NCBI GenBank assembly: GCA_965212245.1 | Contig: OZ243107.1 | Location: 3,765,801-3,829,800 of the forward strand | Direction: 5' to 3' | DNA: 64,000 nt | Origin: CAKZNE01 sp040222435 | GTDB lineage: Bacteria > Bacteroidota > Bacteroidia > Flavobacteriales > Schleiferiaceae | Part shown: piece after piece, positions 44,204 to 53,111 of the stretch | Layout of the letters: each line of letters starts with the position of its first letter | Numbering within the stretch: position 1 is the stretch's first letter | Program-made: the position numbers and the translations under genes | The notes under the pieces: model-generated | Databases searched by the model: none | Told to the model about the DNA's origin: nothing | Seen by the model: the letters and a program-made list of their open reading frames with translations, nothing else

Positions 44204-46411
44204 TTAATTCTTAGAGCCGAACTTTTTGGAATGAAATTCCAGGGTAAAGATCATCTTCATAAACTTCCGCAAAAAGGAGCGTGACTTTTTGATATCGCCC
44301 AATACCACATCCATATAATCAGGATCTACACCATTCACAATAAGACGGGGTTGTACATTCAGCGTGTTCACAAATTCCTTCATAGCAAAACGATCCGCCT
44401 TATTCCATGCGCGGTGAGCTGAGATAACACAGAACGCCATATCAGCTTTCTCCGTAAGATCAAGCGGGTATTGCTCGGTAAGCACACTTTCAAAAGTGGT
44501 GAATACAAAATCGTACAATGAAGCATTGTAACCTGAAGGTATAAGGTCTTCATAAGAGCGGGTTTTCAGAAATTCACGACCTCCCTCATAGGTAGCAGAA
44601 TCATAGAAACCCTCTTCCTCAATGGATTTATGTGTTATAACCAGTATCTTAAAGTTCATAGACACCAGTTCATTAGCTAACAGATGAGTAAGAAATACTT
44701 TTCCATCGTTCTCACGGGTACTGAATACCACTACAAACTTTGGTTTCTTATTGGACACCCCCAATTGGCGCATCTCAAGCCGGGTGTTCTGGCTCATAAG
44801 TCCTAAGGCCTTTTCTTTAAGCCAGGACATATCCACATTCTTATTCTTACTATCTTCTGCTAAGTCAGGAAAAGCACCCAACAGTTTAAGTCCGGTGAGT
44901 TCTTCTGCGCGTTCCGGGTGACGTACGGTATTATCCAGGAACTCCATTATTACCACTATACTAAAAGGAACTATAAAGCCCATTACGGCTGCTACCAACA
45001 CCAACAGCATTGATTTTGATTTTTTAGGCTGCAGAGGATAACTCGGAGGTACCGTTACTACCAAACCACCGGTGGCCAGTGTTTCACTCTGTTGCCTCAT
45101 CATGGCCATATTCATGCTATGCAGCAATTCCAGGTAATGACGTTCTTCAACAGCAATCTCTCTTTCCATCCGGGCTATCTCAGAGCCCAGCGGAGCAAAC
45201 TCATCGTATACGGAGCGGAAATAAGCCTTACGCGTTTCAAACACTTCCAGGCGGGCATTGGCCTCATCCAGAGCGAGTGTATAATTCAACCACTCCTGCA
45301 ATACATCCCTCATGGGTATGCCTTCCGTAGTCTTACCATACTGGTAGCGCTTTTCAAGCGTATTACTCAAAGAGGCTTCCATTTTAGAGGCCTGCTGGCG
45401 TAATTTTTCAAGCTCTTTGGCATCTTTATAATATACTTCCAACTGAGCAATTTTATATTTGATATCCGCCAAGCGCTTCCGTTTTTCAAGGATATCATCA
45501 CTGAATTTTACAATCTCCTTGTTCAGCTCAAGTTGCTTTTCCAGTTTCTGTACCGAAGCCTCAGCTGCGGCTTTAATAGCGAGCTCCTTCTGATACTCAT
45601 CCTCCATCATCTCCTTTAGGGTGGCGATGGATTTGGTTTGCTCCTGGTAGTTGATAATGCGATTTTTGATGCGAAAGTCCTTGAGTTTTGACTCTGCCAC
45701 TTGCAATCTTTGGTTAGCCAGTTCCACCTGTTCCCGGAAATACTCAATCACATCACTGGATTGCCCCATTTTAATTTGAGACATTTTATCGGTAAACACC
45801 TCATTTAATATTTCCAGGGTGCTTTGAACTATCCCAGGATCAGACCAGGTATAACTGATCTTTATAAGGTCAGAATTTTGAAGGCGGTAGACATTTAATC
45901 GTTCTATAGACTTGTAGCTATACGGAGAGCCTCCGTCCTCGAAAGTTAGCTTCACCAGATAGGAATCATAATTCTTTTGCTTGTATTCCCGAATGTTATC
46001 AACGGTCTCATACATGGAACCCGGGACAAGCAATGAATCTTCAAGCGCTTGTGGAATTTTATAACGAAAATGCCCCCAGTTTTCCTCGCTTATAAAACGT
46101 GGGTCGGCACTATCCAGCATCATATGGCGATAAAGGAGTCGCTCCCCTACTTCTACCAATGTTTGCTTGGACTGGATAATATTGATCAGGTTATCATATT
46201 CGTTGTTGGTAGCAAAAAAATCCAGGGCCGAACTTTCTACCGAAGCCACATTAAGACCAGATGCAATACCCGTGTAAACCTCTGTTTCAGACTGGTATTC
46301 CTTTGGCAGGTTACGGGTAAGAAAAAATACAACCACCGCCAGCACTATAGAGCAGAGCAGGAAAAGATTAAGGTTTCTGTTTAATACCCTGAAAAACTGT
46401 ACTAAGCTCAT
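44204..46411 (-). CDS. Wzc/GumC-like chain-length protein with degenerate ATPase domain
   Basis: A 735-residue polysaccharide co-polymerase: first membrane helix at about 14-35, a Wzz domain, a long coiled coil (about 215-440), a second helix near 467-490 and a cytoplasmic C-terminal domain. That domain aligns in position with BY-kinases of the Wzc type, but the Walker A region reads STRENDGKVFLT, lacking the GxxxxGK(S/T) pattern, and there is no Tyr-rich tail. It is probably a non-catalytic co-polymerase. It overlaps the TolC-like gene by four bases. Confidence 0.88.
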   Translation of the reverse strand: MSLVQFFRVLNRNLNLFLLCSIVLAVVVFFLTRNLPKEYQSETEVYTGIASGLNVASVESSALDFFATNNEYDNLINIIQSKQTLVEVGERLLYRHMMLDSADPRFISEENWGHFRYKIPQALEDSLLVPGSMYETVDNIREYKQKNYDSYLVKLTFEDGGSPYSYKSIERLNVYRLQNSDLIKISYTWSDPGIVQSTLEILNEVFTDKMSQIKMGQSSDVIEYFREQVELANQRLQVAESKLKDFRIKNRIINYQEQTKSIATLKEMMEDEYQKELAIKAAAEASVQKLEKQLELNKEIVKFSDDILEKRKRLADIKYKIAQLEVYYKDAKELEKLRQQASKMEASLSNTLEKRYQYGKTTEGIPMRDVLQEWLNYTLALDEANARLEVFETRKAYFRSVYDEFAPLGSEIARMEREIAVEERHYLELLHSMNMAMMRQQSETLATGGLVVTVPPSYPLQPKKSKSMLLVLVAAVMGFIVPFSIVVIMEFLDNTVRHPERAEELTGLKLLGAFPDLAEDSKNKNVDMSWLKEKALGLMSQNTRLEMRQLGVSNKKPKFVVVFSTRENDGKVFLTHLLANELVSMNFKILVITHKSIEEEGFYDSATYEGGREFLKTRSYEDLIPSGYNASLYDFVFTTFESVLTEQYPLDLTEKADMAFCVISAHRAWNKADRFAMKEFVNTLNVQPRLIVNGVDPDYMDVVLGDIKKSRSFLRKFMKMIFTLEFHSKKFGSKN

Positions 46412-47199
46412 CTGGTATATTTTGTGTATTTAAATTTACTAAAGGGTACTCCTACCATACGCTCAAGACGGGTATAAGCATTACTGAACTGGGTGCGTAG
46501 TTGTTCATATTCTGAAGCATAACGTGCTTTCAATTCTGCGGTTTGGCCTAACTGGTCCAGAGATAACTCTCCATCCCGAAATCTTTCTTCTGCCATATCA
46601 GAAATCAGGCGGGAAGATTCTTTGGCTTCTGAAATAATGTTTAAAAGGCGCTGTAGCAATAACAATTCGTTATAGGTTTCAATCACTCTTTCGCGCACTT
46701 CCCTTTCTACTTCATTGTATTTGGCCTCCTGGCTTTCCATGATAGCCTCAGCACGCTTAATCCGGTCTTGCCGTCCATACCAGCTGCTTAGCGGTATGGT
46801 TAAACCCACACCATAGTTATAGCCTTCATTAATCTGGTTTCCCCCTGTAGTAAGTCCTTGAATAATAACCTGATTACCATAAGACCAATTATACCCCCCT
46901 ATAAAGCGAATGTCCTTGGCCCAACTCTTTTTCTCAATTACTACATCGTATTCGGCAGATTCGATCAGGGATTTATAGTAATCCTTTTCAGGAGCATGTG
47001 TAAGAGCAGAGTCAATAAGTACAGTAAGGGGTGGCAGATAATCAAGAATATTGATCTCTACCGGTGAAATACTATCGTTTGATGTATCCTCCACATCATT
47101 AGTATCCACCTGCGCCTGCACTTGCTGAACCATTATCGTAAAGATAAGTGCCAGTGAGGCCGTTAATAAGCTGTTATTCATGCACTTTTTAACAAACAT
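46408..47199 (-). CDS. Short TolC-like outer-membrane protein
   Basis: A 263-residue OEP-family protein with a signal peptide (LALIFTIMVQQVQAQ). It has one unit of the TolC repeat: YKSLIESAEYDVVIEKKSW, YNYGVGLTIPLSSWYGRQDRI, the long helix ending NELLLLQRLLNIISEAKESS, and FRDGELSLDQLGQTAE. Usual TolC proteins are 420-480 residues with two such units, so this is about half length and would need more copies per channel or a different role. Tight coupling to the Wzc-like and phosphoglycosyl-transferase genes suggests a part in polymer export, perhaps in place of Wza. Confidence 0.82.
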   Translation of the reverse strand: MFVKKCMNNSLLTASLALIFTIMVQQVQAQVDTNDVEDTSNDSISPVEINILDYLPPLTVLIDSALTHAPEKDYYKSLIESAEYDVVIEKKSWAKDIRFIGGYNWSYGNQVIIQGLTTGGNQINEGYNYGVGLTIPLSSWYGRQDRIKRAEAIMESQEAKYNEVEREVRERVIETYNELLLLQRLLNIISEAKESSRLISDMAEERFRDGELSLDQLGQTAELKARYASEYEQLRTQFSNAYTRLERMVGVPFSKFKYTKYTR

Positions 47200-48339
47200 T
47201 CAAACATTTTCTTTTTGAAACAATGCAGGTATAGTCTTCAAAATCAATCGTATATCGTTCCAGAAACTGAAATTTTTGGCGTATTTATTGTCAAGAGCTT
47301 TCCGCTCCTCTTCAGACATATCTCCCTTACCTCTTTTTTCCACCTGCCACAGCCCGGTTATGCCAGCCGGAGCCAGAAATCTTTCGCCCCAATCATCACT
47401 GGTAAGCTGTTCTGCTTCATATAAAGGCAAAGGGCGGTTTCCAACTATAGACATATCTCCCTTCAGCACGTTAAGCAACTGTGGTAATTCATCTATGCTG
47501 GTATTGCGGATAAACTTGCCTACTTTAGTAACCCTTGGGTCATTTGCAATTTTCACAAAGGTGCCAGCCTGTTGCTTACGCTTGAGTTCAAGGTATTCCT
47601 CTTCACTCATAGGCGTACCATCCTTATAGATAAGAGTTGGTGAACCAAGCAGGGAGCGGTACTCCTTGCGTAAATTATCCGCTGTATCCTGTTTGGCATA
47701 CTGATTCAGGTGCTGCACTTCTTTAAGACGTTCGGCCGCATCCACATACATGGAGCGAAACTTATAAAAATCAAAAACCTTATACCCTGTTCCAACCCGT
47801 TTTGACACGTAAAAGACCGGTCCTCTCGATTCTAATTTCAGGGCCAGAACGGCCAACAGCAATAGGGGCGAAAGTATGACCAAAGCCGTACCTGCTACTA
47901 CAATATCAAAAATACGCTTAGCCAGCGGTATCTTATATTCATTGTACTTTACTTTACGGGCATCGCTTAGTTTAGCCTTAAGCATTTGCTTCAGGAAATC
48001 TACCCGCTCCGTAACCACTGTTTCACTAAGCAGTGGTTTATATAATTCAGTAATTCCGAGGTTTAAGAATTCCTTGCGCTTACCGGGCTCCAGGTCCCTG
48101 TCAATAATAGTGTAAGGAAGTTTAAGGTTGTTCAGTAATTCTTTGTAGCGGGTAAAGATGCCATCTCCCTTCAGGCCTTTGAGATTGTATTCAGCCATTA
48201 CCATATCGTATTGCTCTAATTGCTCCAGCAGATTATGAAAACCTACTACATTTTTCACCTTCTCAAAGCTGATATCTTCAACCTTAGAATAACGATCTAT
48301 AATGGATGGCTCTTCCCCTATGTAAAGAATATTTTTCAA
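47200..48339 (-). CDS. Receiver-like domain fused to a phosphoglycosyl transferase
   Basis: A 379-residue fusion. Residues 1 to about 120 look like a receiver domain: ILYIGEEPS (acidic pocket), MVMAEYNLKGLKGDG with Glu50 where the phosphoacceptor Asp would be, and ITELYKPLL with the conserved Lys. The rest is a bacterial sugar transferase (PF02397): KRIFDIVVAGTALVILSPLLLL membrane hairpin split as RIFDIVVAGTAL and LSPLLLLAVLALKLESRGPVF, FDFYKFRSM, and the catalytic NTSIDELPQLLNVLKGDMS with VGNRPLPLYEAE. It starts polymer synthesis by loading a sugar phosphate onto undecaprenyl phosphate. It overlaps the lone receiver gene by four bases. Confidence 0.9.
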   Translation of the reverse strand: MKNILYIGEEPSIIDRYSKVEDISFEKVKNVVGFHNLLEQLEQYDMVMAEYNLKGLKGDGIFTRYKELLNNLKLPYTIIDRDLEPGKRKEFLNLGITELYKPLLSETVVTERVDFLKQMLKAKLSDARKVKYNEYKIPLAKRIFDIVVAGTALVILSPLLLLAVLALKLESRGPVFYVSKRVGTGYKVFDFYKFRSMYVDAAERLKEVQHLNQYAKQDTADNLRKEYRSLLGSPTLIYKDGTPMSEEEYLELKRKQQAGTFVKIANDPRVTKVGKFIRNTSIDELPQLLNVLKGDMSIVGNRPLPLYEAEQLTSDDWGERFLAPAGITGLWQVEKRGKGDMSEEERKALDNKYAKNFSFWNDIRLILKTIPALFQKENV

Positions 48340-48707
48340 GAGCGCAGGCTGATTAGGTTATCAATTCTTAAACCCAGCTCTTCCGGATTAAAAGGCTTAA
48401 TCAGGTAATCATTAGCGCCTAACTTAAGGCACTTTATACGTTCAGCACTACTCTCCTCACCTGAAAGTACAATAAGAGGAACATCATTGAAAAAACCGCT
48501 TTCACGTACTTTTTTAATGTATTCAAAACCATTGATCTCGGGCATATTGAGGTCAGCCACTACCAAATCAGGTATATTTCCGGAATACATCCACTCAAGA
48601 CCTTCTCTCCCATTTTCAAGCGATATGACTTCATATTTATCCTTGAGTATCTGCTCCAGCAGCTTTCTCATGATAGGCTCGTCATCAATGATCAATACTT
48701 GTTTCAT
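48336..48707 (-). CDS. Single-domain response regulator
   Basis: A 123-residue stand-alone receiver with acidic residues 8-9 (LIIDDEPIM), Asp52 in LVVADLNMPEINGF and Lys in NDYLIKPFNPEEL. There is no output domain. It overlaps the phosphoglycosyl-transferase gene by four bases and follows the Hpt gene by six, so it probably shuttles phosphate with Hpt or acts by binding a partner such as the receiver-like half of the transferase. Confidence 0.93.
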   Translation of the reverse strand: MKQVLIIDDEPIMRKLLEQILKDKYEVISLENGREGLEWMYSGNIPDLVVADLNMPEINGFEYIKKVRESGFFNDVPLIVLSGEESSAERIKCLKLGANDYLIKPFNPEELGLRIDNLISLRS

Positions 48708-48713
48708 GTGCTT

Positions 48714-49061
48714 TTAACCGTTTATATGGGCACGTAGTTGTACAAATGCCAATTGTAACACCTCATCTACTTTTGCTATTTGCTGGCTCAAAGCGTCATC
48801 TTCTGACCCGGCTTTTCCTTTATTTTCAACTTCGCGTATCTCTGTGTATATGGACTTGATACCGAAGAGGTCAATATTGGGTTTTATTTTATGTGCAATA
48901 GCACCCATATTTACCAGGTCTTTTTGAGCATGGGACTGCTTCATATCTTCCAGCTGCCCTGGTGTATGCTCCAAAAAAGTTTCGATCATACTGTGGACAA
49001 ACTCATCACTCCCACCAGCTAATTCTTCCAGCTGACTTAAATCGTATACTTTATCAGACAT
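48714..49061 (-). CDS. Histidine phosphotransfer (Hpt) protein
   Basis: A 115-residue four-helix protein with the Hpt motif GAIAHKIKPNIDLFG; His57 is the phosphorylated residue. Such proteins carry phosphate between receivers or from hybrid kinases. No kinase is encoded nearby, so the donor lies elsewhere in the genome. It stands between the sigma-54 activator (18 bases upstream) and the lone receiver (six bases downstream). Confidence 0.92.
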   Translation of the reverse strand: MSDKVYDLSQLEELAGGSDEFVHSMIETFLEHTPGQLEDMKQSHAQKDLVNMGAIAHKIKPNIDLFGIKSIYTEIREVENKGKAGSEDDALSQQIAKVDEVLQLAFVQLRAHING

Positions 49062-49079
49062 TGATTTACAGGTTTATCT

Positions 49080-50426
49080 TTAAATAGTTAATTCATCATT
49101 CTTTATCATGCGGTAAATAGTGCTCTTACCTATATCCAATTTCTTGGCCACCTTTACCACATTGCGATCATATTTATCCAGATAATGCTGAATAATACGG
49201 GCTGTATAATCTTTTAATGTTGCTTCCTCAGTTATGAGGTTATCCATATTGCTGGTAGAATTAAAGTTGATATTTCGTTCTTCAATTTTACCATCGTCAG
49301 ACATAACTGCTGCCAACTCCAAAACCGCTTTTAACTCACGTACGTTACCAGGCCAGCGGTAATTCATTATTTTTTTCTGTGCTTCTGCCGTGATTTGCAC
49401 TTTACCAAGTTTATTTTCCCTGGAGAATTCATCCACAAAATATTTGGCCAGCAACACAATGTCGTTTTCCCTGTCGCGCAATGGCGGCAGCTCAATGGGT
49501 AAACCCAATAAGCGGTAATACAGATCTTCTCTAAAATTGCCGGCCTTTACCTCTTCTGCAAGATTGCGGTGCGTAGCCACTATAATCCGCGCGTTTATTT
49601 TAATGGACTGGTTACTGCCTATGCGGGTAACTTCTTTTTCCTGTAACACACGTAATAACTTAGCCTGTAATTGCAGGTCCATTTCACCTATTTCATCCAG
49701 AAATATGGTGCCGCCATTGGCTTCTTCAAACTTTCCGATACGTTTATTGATAGCTCCGGTAAAAGCTCCTTTTTCATGCCCAAATAATTCACTTTCCAGA
49801 AGATCACGTGGAATAGCCGCAATATTTACCGCCACCAGCGACTTTTTATGAAATTTAGAATTGTAATGAATAGCCTTGGCAACCAATTCTTTACCCGTAC
49901 CGGTTTCACCAGTTACGGAAACTGTAATATTGGTTTGTGCCGCTTTTTCGATGAGTTTAAATACGTTTTTAATAGCCTGACTATTTCCCCTTATATTCGA
50001 GAAATCATACTTCTGATTAACCTCTTCCCTAAGCTTATCGATCTCATCTCTTAACCTGGCATTCTCTCGAATGTGATTCGATGCGTTCCACATTCTCTCC
50101 TTAGCATTGTCGTCTTTAACGATATAGTCATAAGCTCCTTCTTTGAGAAGGTTTACAGCTGTACTAACATCTTCCTGACCACTTACAATAACCACCGGAA
50201 TTTCAGGGTGTGTTTCTTTAATCTTACGGAGGATCTCAATCCCGGACATGTGTGGCAAAGAATAGTCCAAAAAGATGAGGTTGGGTTTTTTGTAAAGGTT
50301 ATCCAGGCACTCTTTACCGCCTCTGAAAACCTCAACTTCGTTATCAGGGTTGAGCGACAAGTGGTGTTGAGCCATTTTGGAATACAGCTCATTATCATCC
50401 ACCACAAAAATCTTTAGAATATCCAT
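49080..50426 (-). CDS. NtrC-family sigma-54-dependent response regulator
   Basis: A 448-residue activator: receiver domain with Asp54 in LIFLDYSLPHMSG, AAA+ domain with GETGTGKELVAKAIH, the sigma-54 contact loop GHEKGAFTGA, GGTIFLDEIGEM and RWPGNVREL, and a C-terminal Fis-type helix-turn-helix (VAKKLDIGKSTIYRMIKND). It is the first of a tightly spaced set running through Hpt, receiver, transferase, TolC-like and Wzc-like genes. It likely controls polysaccharide genes from sigma-54 promoters; no clear TGGCAC-N5-TTGC site was seen in the window. Confidence 0.95.
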   Translation of the reverse strand: MDILKIFVVDDNELYSKMAQHHLSLNPDNEVEVFRGGKECLDNLYKKPNLIFLDYSLPHMSGIEILRKIKETHPEIPVVIVSGQEDVSTAVNLLKEGAYDYIVKDDNAKERMWNASNHIRENARLRDEIDKLREEVNQKYDFSNIRGNSQAIKNVFKLIEKAAQTNITVSVTGETGTGKELVAKAIHYNSKFHKKSLVAVNIAAIPRDLLESELFGHEKGAFTGAINKRIGKFEEANGGTIFLDEIGEMDLQLQAKLLRVLQEKEVTRIGSNQSIKINARIIVATHRNLAEEVKAGNFREDLYYRLLGLPIELPPLRDRENDIVLLAKYFVDEFSRENKLGKVQITAEAQKKIMNYRWPGNVRELKAVLELAAVMSDDGKIEERNINFNSTSNMDNLITEEATLKDYTARIIQHYLDKYDRNVVKVAKKLDIGKSTIYRMIKNDELTI

Positions 50427-50501
50427 TTATCTGCCTAAGCGATTTTAGTTATCCCAAAGATGGTATCAAAATCTCAAAATTGGAATTTTTCCAAAAATCA
50501 A

Positions 50502-51884
50502 TTAGGCCGAGTTGCCAACATACTTTTTAACAAGTCTTACAAACTCATAACCACCTTTTTGCAGAATATTCCGAAAATGAAGGGAAATATGTCTGCGTAA
50601 AAAAATAACACCAAACAAAATACCCGTACCGAAGGTGATAATGGAGATAAAGGCTACCCACACCAGGTTTTCAGAATACTGTAACACCAGTACATCTCCA
50701 ATAATATTGGCGGCCAGCATAAGGAGTACTTTATAAAAATTGAGATCCGGACGGTTAATTACATCCAGGGCAATGCCCGTAAACCTATCCAACGGAGTAA
50801 GCGCGGTATATATCGCGAATACGCGTAATACATTTGCACTGCTCAGGTATTCTTCTCCTCCCAAAGCTATCACCATGGGTTCAGCAAATATCAATACCAC
50901 AATGCTGATAGGAAGTAATAAGAGCGTGGAAAACCCTGCTCCGGTTTCCAATTCGTTTTCAAACTCATCCTTTAGGCCCACGGCATATTTTTTAGCCAAC
51001 TGCGGAAAGGCAATGGCTACAAATGCTCTCAGCGGAATATCAAATAAACCAATAAGGCGCTCCGCTACACTATACACCGCATTAGCACCAGGGCCTAGTA
51101 TAGACATGATTATAAAGGTATCTGAGCTTCTGAGGAAGTTACTGCCTACCATCGTAGCCATGCTAAACTTTCCGAAATTGAAAAGTGAGCGGTTCATTTC
51201 ACGGTTACCGCGATTAAAATAGCGGAACTTACTCCAACCGGTTACCATAACCAGTATAGCAGGCAGCAGATTGGATAGTAAATAACAGATTAATATAAAA
51301 TTAAGGCCCGGTTGAAAATAATATTGGTACACTACACCTAATAAGAAGGATCCTTGCAGAAAAAACCGTATCCATACAATCCGGTCAAAGCGTACGTAGG
51401 CATTTAGTATCCAGATAGCCATGGAGTGCGGTAAACTCATTAAGGCTATAGGTACAAACCATTGAAAAAGATATCGATAGCTTTCGTCTTGTGTGAAATA
51501 ATAAATGACAAAAAAAACCAAGGCTATGGAAGCAGATCCCACCAGTGTGATCAGAAAATTAAGTTTCCATCCGGAACCTATAACCACTGACGCCTCTTCT
51601 TCGGAATCACATTCATTTATCCGTTTGATCAGGGCATTGCTGATCATACCGGCCCTGAGCATATCAAAAAGGGTATACACCGTCATAAAAAAACCCCAGT
51701 ACCCAAGCTCTGACATAGAAAAGGAACGTGCCAGTAACCCAAAGGTAACGAGCCCTAAAACGGCAGCCGTTCCACTACTGATAAGCGACAATGACTTGTT
51801 GGTTTTAAGGAGTTTCTTAAATCTGCCTATCACCTTTTTAATTCTATATTTGGATGGTAAAAGTAAGAGATAAGCCTTAATCAT
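50502..51884 (-). CDS. Wzx-like polysaccharide flippase
   Basis: A 460-residue membrane protein with about twelve to fourteen helices of the MOP (MATE/Wzx) superfamily. Features include GLVTFGLLARSFSMSELGYWGFF near the N-terminus (here split as GLLARSFSMSELG), and SVAERLIGLFDIPLRAFVAIAFPQLAK in the middle. It would flip undecaprenyl-linked repeat units to the periplasm. Its ATG lies 12 bases from that of the divergent glycosyltransferase gene. Confidence 0.9.
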   Translation of the reverse strand: MIKAYLLLLPSKYRIKKVIGRFKKLLKTNKSLSLISSGTAAVLGLVTFGLLARSFSMSELGYWGFFMTVYTLFDMLRAGMISNALIKRINECDSEEEASVVIGSGWKLNFLITLVGSASIALVFFVIYYFTQDESYRYLFQWFVPIALMSLPHSMAIWILNAYVRFDRIVWIRFFLQGSFLLGVVYQYYFQPGLNFILICYLLSNLLPAILVMVTGWSKFRYFNRGNREMNRSLFNFGKFSMATMVGSNFLRSSDTFIIMSILGPGANAVYSVAERLIGLFDIPLRAFVAIAFPQLAKKYAVGLKDEFENELETGAGFSTLLLLPISIVVLIFAEPMVIALGGEEYLSSANVLRVFAIYTALTPLDRFTGIALDVINRPDLNFYKVLLMLAANIIGDVLVLQYSENLVWVAFISIITFGTGILFGVIFLRRHISLHFRNILQKGGYEFVRLVKKYVGNSA

Positions 51885-51896
51885 AACACAAAGTGG

Positions 51897-53111
51897 ATGC
51901 TAATCGATAAAAGGGACTTTATCATAGTTGGTCAGCAGCCCTGGGATAATCCTATAGGGAGTAATTGCATCGACATTGCTGAAGAAATATCACGAAACAA
52001 TCGTGTATTATATATTAATCCTCCGGTAGACCGGATCACGCTGCTTCGCAAACGGGATGAGGAAAAATACATTCTGGATAGACGCAGTAATATATTAAAA
52101 GGCAGCCGCGAACAGATCGAAAAAGCAGCCGATAATCTTTGGGTTTTTACTCCTTCCAGTATTATTGAATCGCTTAATATGCTGCCGGATGGAAAGGTTT
52201 ATGATGCCCTGAATAAGCGAAACAACCGCATATATGCCAACGACATAAAAAAAGCGATTCAGGAGCTTGGATTTAAGGACTTTATTCTATTTAACGATGG
52301 AGATATGTTCCGTAGCTTTTACCTTAAGGATTTTCTAAAACCCCAGGTTTCTGTTTATTATACCCGTGATTACTTTTTAGCTGTTGATTATTGGAAGAAG
52401 CATGGTTTACGGCTGGAGCCGGCCCTGATGGCAAAAAGTGATTTGGTGGTATCCAACTCTATTTACCTGAATAACCTGGCTTCTCAGCATAACCCTAACT
52501 CTCATTATATAGGGCAGGGTTGCGATTTCAGCCTTTTTAACCCGCAGGATGTAGCTGAAGTGCCTGCAGAGCTAAAAAGCATTCCCGCTCCGCGGATAGG
52601 TTATATAGGCGCATTACTAAACCTGCGTTTAGACATTAAGTTGTTGGAAGGAATAGCCCGGGAAAAGCCTGACTGGCAAATGGTTTTAATTGGCCCGGAA
52701 GATGAGCACTTCAAGAGTTCCGCCTTACATCAAATGAAAAACGTTTACTTTTTAGGTTCTAAACCCATGGAAACCCTGGGCCAATACCTGAAAGGTTTTG
52801 ACGTGGCTCTGAATCCTCAAAAATTCAACGAAGTAACCATTGGCAATTACCCGCGTAAAATAGATGAGTACCTGGCCATGGGAACACCTACGGTGGCCAC
52901 AGCTACCGAAACTATGGAGGCTTTTAAAGAGCATGTTTACCTGGGAAGCAGTTTAAAGGAATATCTTCAATTGATAGAAAAAGCATTAAGAGACAACTCA
53001 CCGGAACTGCAAAAGAAACGCAGAAAGTTTGCCTTGGAACATACCTGGGAAAACAGTGTGAACGCTATGTATAAAGCTATCCGAAATACGGCCTCTTATC
53101 ATGGGAATTAA
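51897..53111 (+). CDS. Family 1-like (GT-B) glycosyltransferase
   Basis: A 404-residue enzyme with IIVGQQPWDNPIGSNCIDIA at the start and the GT-B donor site in PRIGYIGALLNLRLDIKLL, YFLGSKPMETLGQYLKGFDVALNPQ and KIDEYLAMGTPTVATATETM. It resembles TuaH/GumK-type transferases. The sugar is unknown. The next gene, an acyltransferase, begins inside its last 11 bases. Confidence 0.88.
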   Translation: MLIDKRDFIIVGQQPWDNPIGSNCIDIAEEISRNNRVLYINPPVDRITLLRKRDEEKYILDRRSNILKGSREQIEKAADNLWVFTPSSIIESLNMLPDGKVYDALNKRNNRIYANDIKKAIQELGFKDFILFNDGDMFRSFYLKDFLKPQVSVYYTRDYFLAVDYWKKHGLRLEPALMAKSDLVVSNSIYLNNLASQHNPNSHYIGQGCDFSLFNPQDVAEVPAELKSIPAPRIGYIGALLNLRLDIKLLEGIAREKPDWQMVLIGPEDEHFKSSALHQMKNVYFLGSKPMETLGQYLKGFDVALNPQKFNEVTIGNYPRKIDEYLAMGTPTVATATETMEAFKEHVYLGSSLKEYLQLIEKALRDNSPELQKKRRKFALEHTWENSVNAMYKAIRNTASYHGN

